From: Streptomyces sp. NBC_00247
GTDB taxonomy: Bacteria > Actinomycetota > Actinomycetes > Streptomycetales > Streptomycetaceae
Length of the DNA: 64,000 nt
Assembly: GCF_036188265.1 (NCBI RefSeq)
Contig: NZ_CP108093.1
Coordinates: 2,666,001 to 2,730,000, forward strand
Direction of reading: 5' to 3'
Positions 49,325 to 57,999 of the stretch are shown piece after piece (the stretch's first letter is position 1; each line of letters opens with the position of its first letter). The notes beneath the pieces are model-generated. The model was not told the origin of the DNA and did no database searches. It was given only the letters and a program-made list of their open reading frames with translations. Both the position numbers and the translations under genes were made by a program.

Positions 49325-50353
49325 TCAATCTAAGGGTTGTCCCGCGACCGGATCTCGGGCTTGCCCACGACGGGATCTCGGGCTTGCCCACGACGGGATC
49401 TCAGGGGTGCCCGCGAGGGGATCTCCGGGCCGCCCGCGACGGGCGGACACCGCTCTCGTGGCACCAGCGCCCCTCCCCATCCGTCCGTCGCGGGTCCACC
49501 CCGGACCCCGGTCCGGCCCTCGGTCCGCTCCCCGGCACCCGGACCCCGCCGAGCGGACCGGCGGCGACCGCGCCGGAGGCCCTTCTCGGGGCCTCTGATC
49601 AGCGGCAAAACGAACCGGGAAACACGCCTCGTCCTTGTCGGTACGGGCCATGATCTGGAGCACCTTCAGCTGGAACTCCTCCAGCCGGTCCCGCTCCGCA
49701 CCACCGCCCAACAGCGCTGCCACGTCCGCCGCGTGGTCCCAGGACCGGTCGAAGAACGACCTCAGGGGCTGGACCAGCCCCTCTTGGCGGATCAGCACCG
49801 CGCGCTGGTCCGGCGCGTCGGGGACCGACTGCACCAGCGCGGTGCTCCGGTCGAAGATCAGCACCCGCTCGAACGGCCCGCCCAGCACCCGCAACTGGGC
49901 TCCGTGCTCGATCACTTCCCGGAAGTGCTCCGCCGAGACGGGGTCCCGCAGGGCCGAGCGATGCACCAGCGCCCGTACGGTGACGCCACGTCGCAGACAT
50001 CTCAGATCTGACTCACGGGCCATGGCGGCGCATTCGGGTGTCAGCGTCGACGACGGATGCATCACCAAGAGCTCCCGGCGGGCGAAGTAGGCCGGCTCGC
50101 CGACCCGTTCGTAGAGCAGCCCTGCCCCCTCCAGGGTCTCGACCTCCTCGTGCACACTTTCCTGCCCTTGCCAGTACAGGACTTGGCGTACCAGGGAGTG
50201 GCTGGTGGACAGGATCTCGCGCTGCTCGTCCTGGAGGGCCGGATGCGCTGTTCGGCGAGCCTGCCCACTGTGCCCCCCGGGGCAGCTGACTACGCGCGAA
50301 ACCGGCGAGTAGGCGATCAGGGGCGCCTGCACGGCGGCGCAACCGCTGCTCAC
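49325..50353 (-). pseudogene. Truncated TrmB/LuxR-like regulator without its HTH
   Basis: The frame from about GTG 50353 reads a regulator core (LYERVGEPAYFARRELLVMH, RESDLRCLRRGVTVRALVHR, RVLIFDRSTALVQSV, FFDRSWDHAADVAALLG) like streptomycete helix-turn-helix regulators with a TrmB-like first half. The usual C-terminal LuxR-type HTH should follow LQIMARTDKDEA, but at about 49640 the sequence changes to low-complexity Arg/Pro/Gly and then to the 23-bp repeats. The N-terminal HTH is also not visible. Reads as a gene that lost both DNA-binding ends. Confidence 0.6.
49349..49440. repeat. 23-bp tandem repeat, four copies
   Basis: Units at 49349-49371, 49372-49394, 49395-49417 and 49418-49440, the middle two based on GGGATCTCGGGCTTGCCC; a decayed partial copy precedes them. 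The inner 10 bp GGGCTTGCCC is palindromic. No spacers, so not CRISPR. It lies between gntR and the end of the truncated regulator gene. Confidence 0.85.
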
Positions 50354-50489
50354 GGGTTCACCACACGCTCTCCCCTGACGGAACCCATACGCGGTCCCGC
50401 GACGCCCCCCGGGGGAACCGGGTGTGCGGGCGGGGCGTGATGAGGGAGAGTCGGGGACACGTCGCGGGCAACGAGGGAAGAGAGGTCCG

Positions 50490-51146
50490 ATGGACACGGG
50501 ACTGACCGTCGGCGAGCGGATCGCACTGCTCGGACTGGATCAACGGGACGGCGCACCGCACGACCCCCTACGGGTGGGCGCGGCGGTCGCTGCGGCTCCA
50601 CTGCTCCAACTCGTACGGTGCGGAGCGGTGGTGGCGCACGAGGGCGAGCTCGTCGCCACCGGCGGCCCGGCACCAGGGGAGCCGCTCGCCGCCGCGGTGG
50701 CGGCCCAGGTGCGCGAACACCCCGGCGCCCGGCCGCAGGCCTGGCTGCTGGCGGTGCGCGACCAGGCGGTCACCACCGCGTACGAAGGCCTCCAGGTCAA
50801 GGGCGTGGTCCGCCGGGAGGGCCGCAAGATCCTCGGCGCCTTCGGCTCGTACCGCTACCCGGTGACCGACGCTTCGGTGCCCCGGGACCTGCGGAGCGAA
50901 CTCGCCGGGGTGGTGCTCGACGGGGCGACGGCCGGTCCGGAGACGGCGCAGCTGATCACTCTGCTGCACCACGCGGGACTGCACGCCCGCGCGCTGCCGG
51001 ACGCCGACCTCGCCGTGGTGAAGGAACGCATGGGCGAACTGGCTGCCAGGACCGGCGCGTCAGGAGCGGTGGGCGAGGCCGTCTCGGCGGCACTCGCCGC
51101 CCTGACCGTGCTGCTGGTGAGCATCCCGGGCATCGCGGCGGGCTGA
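50490..51146 (+). CDS. GPP34 (GOLPH3-like) phosphoprotein domain protein
   Basis: 218 residues. Helical GPP34 fold: LTVGERIALLGLDQRDG, AAAPLLQLVRCGAVVAHEGEL, then RRKILGAFGSYRYPVTDASV with the basic patch that binds phosphoinositides in eukaryotic relatives. Streptomyces have several of these with unclear roles. ATG 50490 follows GAGAGG. Its last 87 bp overlap the end of a convergent gene. Confidence 0.9.
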   Translation: MDTGLTVGERIALLGLDQRDGAPHDPLRVGAAVAAAPLLQLVRCGAVVAHEGELVATGGPAPGEPLAAAVAAQVREHPGARPQAWLLAVRDQAVTTAYEGLQVKGVVRREGRKILGAFGSYRYPVTDASVPRDLRSELAGVVLDGATAGPETAQLITLLHHAGLHARALPDADLAVVKERMGELAARTGASGAVGEAVSAALAALTVLLVSIPGIAAG

Positions 51147-51662
51147 CCGGGCGGTCGCGGGGACGATCCTGAAGTCCCTTTCGAAGACCAGGTTGTGCAG
51201 GTCGGCGGCGGCGATGGCCCGCAGCGTGGGCAGTTCCCGGGCGGCCTGGGCGTCGTCGAAGACGTTCAGCGGCCACTCGCCGACGGTGGCGCCGCGCAGG
51301 TGCGGGTGGTGGAAGGTCCTGCCGTAGTGGGCGTACAGCGTCACCGGGGCGACACCGGACACCCGTTGCTCCTCCCACGAGAGCTTCCACGCGGCGAACA
51401 GACCGCCATCGGCCACGCGTCGCACCCCCGTCACCTCCACCTGCCCCTGACCGAGCAGCAGTTCGGCGTTGAGATCGTCCAGTGCCCGGTGCGCATGAGG
51501 GTCGAGGAGTTCGACGGCCGACCTGAAGTGACGCTCCTTGGCCTGCCGGGACACCGCGTCGCCGTGACGCCCGTCGCGCAGATCGGCGAAGTGCCGCAGC
51601 AACGCGGTGAGATCGGCGGGGGCGGTGGTGGGGGCGTCGGGAGACGGATCGGGGGCGGTCAT
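51060..51662 (-). CDS. Hypothetical protein, convergent overlap with GPP34
   Basis: 200 residues. Soluble, no signal, no Cys; mixed alpha/beta with ALLRHFADLRDGRHGD, VTLYAHYGRTFHHPHLRG and ATVGEWPLNVFDDAQAARE. The last 30 residues (after FERDFRIVPA) are low-complexity and lie in the GPP34 gene, so the natural stop may have been lost. ATG 51662 follows GAGGAG. I do not recognise a characterised family. Confidence 0.7.
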   Translation of the reverse strand: MTAPDPSPDAPTTAPADLTALLRHFADLRDGRHGDAVSRQAKERHFRSAVELLDPHAHRALDDLNAELLLGQGQVEVTGVRRVADGGLFAAWKLSWEEQRVSGVAPVTLYAHYGRTFHHPHLRGATVGEWPLNVFDDAQAARELPTLRAIAAADLHNLVFERDFRIVPATARSARRDARDAHQQHGQGGECRRDGLAHRS

Positions 51663-51733
51663 GGTGACTCCTCTGCTGGTCTTCGGGGGTACGGGGGGAA
51701 GGGCGGGCGTTCGGCGGGGGCGGGCGGGCGGGT

Positions 51734-52603
51734 TCAGCCGGTCCGGTCCGTCCGGTCGCCGTGCTCCGGGGCGGTCAGCCGGCGGAGGGCCGGGCCGAGC
51801 CAGCCGCGCAGCGATGCGGCCGGGTCGTGGCCGGACTGGAGGAAGGCGCCGTGACCGGTCCCCGGGAACCGCCGCAGTACGTGCTCGACTCCGGCCTCCC
51901 GCAGGAGCAGCGCGTACCGCTGCAGGTCGTCGCGGACGGGGTCGACGTCCCCGGTGGCCAGGACCGCCGGCGCGACCCCGGCGAGGTCGTCCGCCTCGAA
52001 GGGGGTGCTGTGGAGGCGGGTGCCGTCCGCGGCGCGCGGGCGGTCGGGCTCCCGGTAGGCACGCCAGGCCGCCCGCAGGTGGCCCGCGACGGGGAAGGCG
52101 CCGGGAAAGCGGCGGTACGAGTCGGCGGTGCAGCCGGGGTCGAGCGGCGGGTACGCGAGCACCTGGGCCGCCAGGGGCAGACCGCGGTCCCGGCAGACGA
52201 GGGCGGCCGAGGCCGCCAGGGTCCCGCCCGCACTGTCCCCGCCCACGGCCACGACGGGCCGGACACGGCCGGCCCGGTCGCGCCCGTGGGCCCAGACGAG
52301 CGCGGCGAAGACGTCCTCGACCATCTGCGGGTGCCGGGCTCCGGGGGCCAGCCGGTAGTCGACGCTGACCACCGCGAAACCGGAGGTCGCGGCGAGATCG
52401 GCCGTCGCCCCGTACCACTCGGCCGAGCTCCCGCCCCGCCAGCTCCCACCGTGGGCCCAGACCAGCCACCCCAGAGGCGAGGCGTCGGGAAGGAAGGTAC
52501 GGGCGGCCAGGGGGCCTGCCGGGGAGGGGATCCGTATCTCGCCGCCGTGCACCGCTGCCGGTCCGGGGGCGGTGACGCCAAGGGGTACCAGGGGTGTGGT
52601 CAT
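51734..52603 (-). CDS. HSL-type alpha/beta hydrolase (esterase)
   Basis: 289 residues. Hormone-sensitive-lipase group: oxyanion motif WAHGGSWRGG, nucleophile GDSAGG, Asp in ATGDVDPVRDD and His in GTGHGAFLQ. Probably an esterase for short acyl esters. ATG 52603 follows GGAGGAAGGA. Downstream of the DHA2-like pump on the same strand, with a 15-bp repeat between. Confidence 0.92.
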   Translation of the reverse strand: MTTPLVPLGVTAPGPAAVHGGEIRIPSPAGPLAARTFLPDASPLGWLVWAHGGSWRGGSSAEWYGATADLAATSGFAVVSVDYRLAPGARHPQMVEDVFAALVWAHGRDRAGRVRPVVAVGGDSAGGTLAASAALVCRDRGLPLAAQVLAYPPLDPGCTADSYRRFPGAFPVAGHLRAAWRAYREPDRPRAADGTRLHSTPFEADDLAGVAPAVLATGDVDPVRDDLQRYALLLREAGVEHVLRRFPGTGHGAFLQSGHDPAASLRGWLGPALRRLTAPEHGDRTDRTG

Positions 52604-52651
52604 CAGGGGTTCCTTCCTCCGGTGAACGGACAGGGATCGGCGGGCGGGTTG

Positions 52652-52709
52652 ACCGGCGGGCGGCGGACCGGCGGGCAGCGGACCGGCGGGCAGCGGACCG
52701 GCGGGCGGC
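52652..52709. repeat. 15-bp tandem repeat, about four copies
   Basis: ACCGGCGGGC(A/G)GCGG at 52652-52666, 52667-52681, 52682-52696 and a partial copy from 52697. Lies between the MFS stop and the esterase ribosome site. Confidence 0.8.
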
Positions 52710-52746
52710 ACCGGATACCGGGGTGCCGCCCGCCGGCGCTCGCGGC

Positions 52747-54165
52747 TCAGCTGGACCGGCCTTCCACGGCGGGCTTCCGGGTCCGCAGGAAGAGGAAGGA
52801 GGTCAGGATTCCGAGGACCACCACCGCCGTGTTCACGATCACCGCGGTCGTGATCCCGTCGTGGATGTCGGTGTTCGCCGCGGCGATGGCCGACATGACC
52901 GGCGTGCCCATCGTGATGCCGATCTGCTGGGTCATCGTCGCCAGGCCGGTCGCCATGCCCTGCTCGTGGTCCGCGAGGCCGGTGGTGGCCGTGACCATGA
53001 AGCCGACGATCACCAGCATGTTCCCCACGCCGCCGGCGAAGGTCGCCGCCAGCAGCAGCCACATGCTCGAACTGGTCTCGCCCAGGCCCACCAGGGAGAG
53101 CGTCGCCACCGCCTGGAGCGCTCCGCCGATCAGCAGCGTCGACCGGGTCGAGGTCGTACCGATCACCCGGGGTGCGATCGATCCGCCCACCACGGTGCCG
53201 ACCCCCAGCACACCGAACGAGAGCCCGGCCGTCAGCGGCGAGAACCCGAGAACCTCCTGGAGGTACAGCGTCATCAGGAAGACCAGGCTCGTCTCCGTGA
53301 GGAACGCGATGACGCCGGCCACGTTCCCCCAGGCCACCGTCCGCTTCTTCAGCACCGACACCGGCACCAGCGGGCTCGACGCCCTGGACTCCACCGCGTA
53401 GAACACCAGCAGCAGCGCCACGCCCGAGGCCAGCCAGCCGAGTGCGGCACCCGAGCCCCAGCCGTGCTCCCCGGCCTGTGTCAGACCGAACACCAGCGCC
53501 AGCAGGCCCAGCGTCACCGACACCGCGCCCGGCACGTCCAGCTTCGGGCGGACCGCCGGGCGGGACTCCTTGATCACCGTCGGGGCGATCACCAGCACCG
53601 CGATCGCGACGGGCACGTTGATGAAGAACGACCAGCGCCACGACAGGAGGTCGGTCAGCACCCCGCCCAGGATCGCGCCGGTCGTGAACCCCGCCGACAT
53701 CAACGCACCGTTCAGGCCGAGCGCCTTCTGCCGCAGCGGTCCCTCGGGGAACGAGGTCGTCAGCAGCGAGAGCCCCGCCGGTGTCACCGCGGCCGTCGCC
53801 AGCCCCTGGAACACCCGTGCCACGATGAGCATTTCGGGGCTCTGGGCCAGTCCGCCCACCAGGGAGGACAGCCCCAGCACGGCCAGGCCCACCAGGAACA
53901 GCCGCCGCCGGCCGAACAGGTCGGCGACCCGCCCGAACAGCAGGGTGAACCCGGCTGCGGCCAGTGCGAACGAGGTCGCGATCCACTGGAGACCCGACAG
54001 CGAGAAGCCCAGCCCGTCGCCGATCACCGGCAACGCCACGTTCAGGATCGAGAAGTCCACCGCCAGCATGAACTGTGCGACCAGCAACACCACCAGGACG
54101 AGGCGCAGCCGTCCGTCCAGACGGACCGGAGCCTCCCCCACCCGTACCTCTTCGGCAACAGCCAT
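52747..54165 (-). CDS. MFS transporter (DHA2, EmrB/QacA type)
   Basis: 472 residues, fourteen predicted spans. Motif LAVDFSILNVALPVIGD in span 1, GRVADLFGRRRLFL in loop 2-3 and ARVFQGLATAAVTPAGLSLL, all DHA2 hallmarks. Probable drug/H+ antiporter. ATG 54165 has GGAGGG 8 nt before it. Divergent from the XRE/MmyB regulator, its likely controller. Confidence 0.93.
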   Translation of the reverse strand: MAVAEEVRVGEAPVRLDGRLRLVLVVLLVAQFMLAVDFSILNVALPVIGDGLGFSLSGLQWIATSFALAAAGFTLLFGRVADLFGRRRLFLVGLAVLGLSSLVGGLAQSPEMLIVARVFQGLATAAVTPAGLSLLTTSFPEGPLRQKALGLNGALMSAGFTTGAILGGVLTDLLSWRWSFFINVPVAIAVLVIAPTVIKESRPAVRPKLDVPGAVSVTLGLLALVFGLTQAGEHGWGSGAALGWLASGVALLLVFYAVESRASSPLVPVSVLKKRTVAWGNVAGVIAFLTETSLVFLMTLYLQEVLGFSPLTAGLSFGVLGVGTVVGGSIAPRVIGTTSTRSTLLIGGALQAVATLSLVGLGETSSSMWLLLAATFAGGVGNMLVIVGFMVTATTGLADHEQGMATGLATMTQQIGITMGTPVMSAIAAANTDIHDGITTAVIVNTAVVVLGILTSFLFLRTRKPAVEGRSS

Positions 54166-54336
54166 CACGCACATCCCTCCGTCACGGACCACCGGTTCGG
54201 TCGTCCCCGGAGGTGACTCTGGTACGGCGCAAGGGAGTTACCCAGCCCACTGCTCTTGCTGGCGACGCGGAAGGTATCACTGGCAGGGCCACCTTCGAGG
54301 CCCCGCCGCGACCGCCGGACCGGCACACTGGGACGC

Positions 54337-55254
54337 ATGGACACTCCCACGGCTCTGGGCGACTTCCTCCGCAACCGCCGCGCGCGGCTCCGGCCGGAGG
54401 ACGTCGGACTGCCGAACCACGGCACCCGCAGGCGGGTTCCGGGGCTGCGGCGCGAGGAGCTCGCCCTGCTGGCCGGGGTGAGCATCACCTACTACACGCA
54501 TCTGGAGCAGGGGCAGAGCGCCAACGCCTCGGACAGCGTCCTCGACGCCCTGGCCCGCGCCCTGCGCCTCACCCCGGACGAGCACGCCCATCTGCGCGAC
54601 CTGGCCCGCCCGCCGAAGGCGAAGCGTGCCGCGCCGCGCCGCCCGGAGTTCGTACGCGCCACCACCCGGCGGCTGATCGACTCGATGCCGCAGGTGCCCG
54701 CCGTGGTGCTGGACGGGCGCAACGACGTCCTGGCCTGGAACGCGCTGGGCCACGCCCTGCTGGCCGGCCACCTGGACGTGACGGGCCCGGACACCCCGGC
54801 GAACCGCCCCAACCTCACCCGGATGCTGTTTCTCGACCCGCACACCCGCGAGCTGTACACCGACTGGCAGAAGGAGGCGCGGGTGGCCCTGGCCGCGATG
54901 CGCCTGGTCGCGGGCCGCAACCCCCAGGACGGCGCGCTCGCGGAGCTCATCGGTTCGCTCATGCTGCAGAGCCCCGACTTCGAGGGCCTGTGGTCCAAGC
55001 ACCCGGTGCGGGACTGCACCGTCGGGACGAAGGCACTGCACCACCCGCTGGTCGGCCCGATGACGCTGGACTTCGAGAACCTCCACCTCGCCGACAACAC
55101 CGGTCATCGGATGCTGCTCTACACCGCCCCCGAGGGCTCCCCCTCCGACGCGGCGCTGAGCCTGCTGTCGAGCCTGACGGAGGAGGCGGCACGTGCCCGG
55201 AGCGCGGCGCCGCACACGGACGCGGCGGACGCGGGCGCGGCCGGCCGGCGGTAG
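54337..55254 (+). CDS. XRE-family regulator with MmyB ligand domain
   Basis: 305 residues. HTH (LRREELALLAGVSITYYTHLEQ, about 45-66) followed by an MmyB-like ligand-binding domain (WNALGHALLAGHLDV, TRMLFLDPHTRELYTDWQKEAR, HHPLVGPMTLDFENLHLADN). Family members usually control an adjacent transporter or oxidoreductase and bind a fatty-acid-like ligand. ATG 54337. Divergent from the DHA2 pump. Confidence 0.93.
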   Translation: MDTPTALGDFLRNRRARLRPEDVGLPNHGTRRRVPGLRREELALLAGVSITYYTHLEQGQSANASDSVLDALARALRLTPDEHAHLRDLARPPKAKRAAPRRPEFVRATTRRLIDSMPQVPAVVLDGRNDVLAWNALGHALLAGHLDVTGPDTPANRPNLTRMLFLDPHTRELYTDWQKEARVALAAMRLVAGRNPQDGALAELIGSLMLQSPDFEGLWSKHPVRDCTVGTKALHHPLVGPMTLDFENLHLADNTGHRMLLYTAPEGSPSDAALSLLSSLTEEAARARSAAPHTDAADAGAAGRR

Positions 55255-55341
55255 ACACGCGTACGGAACGCCCGGCCGGGAGGTCTGCGGCCGGGCGTTC
55301 CGTACGTACGGGTGCGGGGCGCCGCTCGCGAGCGGACGCGG

Positions 55342-55716
55342 TCACTCGGCCCAAGGCAGTGGAATCAAGCTGTCGTCCCCCGGCCGCATCGCCTTCCCTC
55401 CGGCCGCCATGGCGACCAACGCCACCATCGGGCCCTCGGGAGCGCCGAGTCGGCGCATCACACCGGCGGGGAGGACGAGCGCCTGCCCGGCTTCCACCCG
55501 CTCGGTCACGCCGTCCGCCTCCACCCGGAGCACTCCCGACACGGGCATCCACACCTGCTCGCGGTCGATGGCGTGCACCGGCCCGGTGGCGCCGGCGACG
55601 AACTCCGTCCGCCAGGTACTCAGTTCGGTACTTCCCTGGCTCGGCCCGGCCAGGGCGGACATCGTCCCCACCGGCGAGACGGTCGTCCGCCGCTCACTTT
55701 CGCTGATCACGTACAT
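55342..55716 (-). CDS. Small cupin protein
   Basis: 124 residues. Cupin_2 barrel: PVHAIDREQVWMPVSGVLRV and ADGVTERVEAGQALVLPAGVMRRL. The metal-binding His residues of motif 1 are mostly replaced (HAIDREQVW), so metal binding is uncertain. ATG 55716. Divergent from the MarR gene with two clear palindromes between. Confidence 0.85.
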   Translation of the reverse strand: MYVISESERRTTVSPVGTMSALAGPSQGSTELSTWRTEFVAGATGPVHAIDREQVWMPVSGVLRVEADGVTERVEAGQALVLPAGVMRRLGAPEGPMVALVAMAAGGKAMRPGDDSLIPLPWAE

Positions 55717-55744
55717 GCAGGGCCCCCTGTATGAAGTGGCTGTA

Positions 55745-55757
55745 TAAAGTTGCTTTA
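55745..55757. promoter_or_regulatory. MarR operator A
   Basis: Palindrome TAAAG-TTG-CTTTA in the region between the divergent cupin and MarR genes. Confidence 0.65.
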
Positions 55758-55777
55758 CTCATTGGTCGTCGATGCGA

Positions 55778-55792
55778 GTAAAGAGGCTTTAC
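55778..55792. promoter_or_regulatory. MarR operator B
   Basis: Palindrome GTAAAG-AGG-CTTTAC, sharing TAAAG-N3-CTTTA with operator A; centres are 34 bp apart, about three helical turns. Confidence 0.7.
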
Positions 55793-55814
55793 ACAGGTGT
55801 GTCAAGATGGACCG

Positions 55815-56309
55815 GTGGAGAACCCGGAACATCCGACACACCTGTCCGACCCCCTGGAGTCGACCGAGCTCACCTTCCTGCTCGGCATGTCCTTCCAGCT
55901 GGTCCTGGCCGAGTTCGTGCGCCGTCTGGAGGCCGCCGGGCACACCGATCTGCGCCCGGTCCACGGCATGGTCTTCCAGGTGCTGCGTGCCTCCGGCGCC
56001 ACGAGCAGCGAACTCGCCGACCGGCTCGGGGTGACCAAACAGGCGGCCGGTCAGATCGTGGACGACCTGGAGAAGCGGGGCTATGTCGAACGCCACCCGC
56101 ACCCGGCGGGCGGGCGGCGCAGACTCGTCGTCCTGACCGCGAAGGCGCGGGAGCACCTCGCCGCGGCCGGGCACGTACTGCACGACCTGGAGGCACAGCT
56201 GTCCGACCGGTTGCACGCGTCGGGCCTGCGCGTGCCCCGCGCCGAACTGGCGGCCCTCGTACGCACCCTGGCACCGGACGCGCTCCCACCCCTGCGGCCC
56301 CTCTGGTGA
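55815..56309 (+). CDS. MarR-family transcriptional regulator
   Basis: 164 residues. Winged HTH: GATSSELADRLGVTKQAAGQ recognition segment, then LEKRGYVERHPHPAGGRRRLVVLTAKARE wing. Start at GTG 55815; GTG 55797 gives six more residues. No strong ribosome site. Probably represses the divergent cupin gene and itself at the TAAAG palindromes. Confidence 0.9.
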   Translation: MENPEHPTHLSDPLESTELTFLLGMSFQLVLAEFVRRLEAAGHTDLRPVHGMVFQVLRASGATSSELADRLGVTKQAAGQIVDDLEKRGYVERHPHPAGGRRRLVVLTAKAREHLAAAGHVLHDLEAQLSDRLHASGLRVPRAELAALVRTLAPDALPPLRPLW

Positions 56310-56639
56310 CGTGGCGCTCCCGGCCGCCGGGCCGGGCGGAGTACGCGAGCGGGCCGTAGGTCTCGCCCCTGGCCTGCGGCCGGACTTGCCGACACCGGTC
56401 GGACCGGACGAGCGCGGAGCTCCGACGTCGCCGCTACGGTGGACGGTGAAGCCGACACGCGCCCCCGCCCGGGAGCCGGCCCGGACCGGGCACGGGGTCA
56501 GCGCCGGCACCGTCGCCCCACGGACGGGCGCGACCGCCCCTGACCAGCCACGAGGTCATCGTCCAGTCGGTATCCCGCAGGGCTTGCGTCCAGGGGTCCA
56601 GGAGCACGACAAGCGGAGGCCGGCACCATAAAAGCCGGA
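56310..56639. other. Gene-free interval
   Basis: 330 bp between the MarR stop and a small membrane-protein gene. Both strands are open in places, but no frame has a ribosome site with recognisable protein features. No strong repeat or hairpin was seen. Confidence 0.6.
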
Positions 56640-56894
56640 ATGATCTCTGCGTCCGCCGCGAGGGATCCTGCGCCCGCCTGGGTCACGTTGCCCCTCGCCG
56701 TCGTTCTTCTCTGTGTCGGCTTGTGCGTCGCGATGAACCTCCACGGCCTTCCGGGCGGATTTCACGAGAGTCTCGGCGGACGTGAAGACCGCGGGTTCTT
56801 CTCCTCCTTCGCATTCCAGCGACTGATCGGAGCCGGACTGGCAGCGGGTGGTATCCACGGCGTTTTCGCGACGACGGTGCGCTCGCTGTCCTGA
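56640..56894 (+). CDS. Small two-span membrane protein
   Basis: 84 residues: span at about 13-33 (WVTLPLAVVLLCVGLCVAMN), loop LHGLPGGFHESLGGREDRGF, and a second hydrophobic stretch (LIGAGLAAGGIHGVFATT). The codon third-position GC is lower than its neighbours. Ribosome site weak. A plausible small protein, but I recognise no family. Confidence 0.5.
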   Translation: MISASAARDPAPAWVTLPLAVVLLCVGLCVAMNLHGLPGGFHESLGGREDRGFFSSFAFQRLIGAGLAAGGIHGVFATTVRSLS

Positions 56895-57106
56895 AACACC
56901 GGTCCCCCTCAGGGAGGGCACCGGCGACTGATTCCTCCGGGACGGGACGGCGGGACACCACCCGTCGGCGCATCCCGCCCACCCCGGAGGAGCAACGCAC
57001 CGTGACCGCCCCGGCGTGCGGGCGTTCTCCCACTCGACAGGGTTTCCGGAATGCGACGAACCGCTCGTCCTGGGCGCGGGCGCCGGCACTAGGCGGGAGT
57101 GTGAAC

Positions 57107-57457
57107 GTGCGACAGAAGTGTTGCGAACGATGCGAGTTGGTCATCGGACTGGGCTGTTCGTGCCCACCCGACGACTCGACGCCGAAGGCGCGCCCCCTCG
57201 CCTCGCCCCGGCAGGAATGGCGTACGTTCCCCGCCGACACGATCCTCATCTCCCCGAGGCGGTACGCGCACCTCCCCGGCGCCTGCGCCCATCTGACCGA
57301 GGAAGTCGTGACCGCCCCGCGCTGGGGCTGGATCCCCGCGCCGCCGGCCGGGCTCTGGGACCGGCTCAGCAGCAGCTGCCCGGCGACCGCGACCGAGGGG
57401 AACACGGACCGGCAGGCGATCCGGCGCTGCGAGGAGTGCGAAGCGACGCTGGGATGA
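57107..57457 (+). CDS. Cys-rich hypothetical protein
   Basis: 116 residues from GTG 57107 (GGGAG 7 nt before it; GTG 57101 is alternative). Starts RQKCCERCELVIGLGCSCPP and ends CEECEATLG, with further Cys in PGACAHL and SSCPATA, so a metal-binding or disulfide-rich small protein. Middle carries WRTFPADTILISPRRYAHLPG, and WGWIPAPP. Likely a small Streptomyces-specific protein; function unknown. Confidence 0.6.
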   Translation: MRQKCCERCELVIGLGCSCPPDDSTPKARPLASPRQEWRTFPADTILISPRRYAHLPGACAHLTEEVVTAPRWGWIPAPPAGLWDRLSSSCPATATEGNTDRQAIRRCEECEATLG

Positions 57458-57999
57458 CGGCGTTCGACGACAGCGTTCCCGGCGACAGCTCCCCCGCGCC
57501 GGCGGCGGAGGCGGGCGTCGCCGGGCGTCCCCGCATCCGGCGCCCCTCCGGACGTGCTGCCGGACGTGCTGCCGGACGATCCTCGCCAGGTGGGACGAGT
57601 CACCCTCGATCGCCGCACCCGACCCCGGACGAACCCCGGGGCGAAACGCTGACTTGACGTCATGTCGCCCTGTTTCGAGGGGTTGAGCATCCTCGCGGGG
57701 TCCTGATTCTCCTGGGTATGGTGTGGCGCCCGATGATCCAACAGCATGCCCGGAGGCGCGATGACGACGAGGCCCGGAGGAGCAGCAGGCTCAACCCGCC
57801 TCAAGGCCGGCCGCCGCGAGGCCCGCCTCGTCAAAGCGGGCGAGGGCGCACGCCGGGCCGCCGGCGACGACCGGGCCGGGGTCCTCATCCCCGTCGGACC
57901 GACAAGAGTCTGGATACACCGAGTCACCCCCGGTCCGGATCAATTCGGCGAATAAACGGACCTGTTCACTGATCACACCAAGACCCGTTGGGAACAGAT
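57458..57999. other. Mostly gene-free interval
   Basis: 542 bp. Contains the palindrome TGACGTCA (57655-57662) and a short possible reading frame (57761-57955). AT-richer than the average at 57650-57720, where a promoter could lie. No convincing RNA structure. Confidence 0.5.
57761..57955 (+). CDS. Possible small basic protein
   Basis: 64 residues, ATG 57761 with GGAGG 5 nt before it. Starts MTTRPGGAAGSTRLKAGRRE, basic N-half, hydrophobic centre (AGVLIPVGPTRVWIHRV). Codon use is ordinary and no family is recognised. May be spurious. Confidence 0.25.
   Translation: MTTRPGGAAGSTRLKAGRREARLVKAGEGARRAAGDDRAGVLIPVGPTRVWIHRVTPGPDQFGE

Noticed and set aside
49349..49440. CRISPR array
   Set aside because: Tandem repeats with no spacers and no cas genes.
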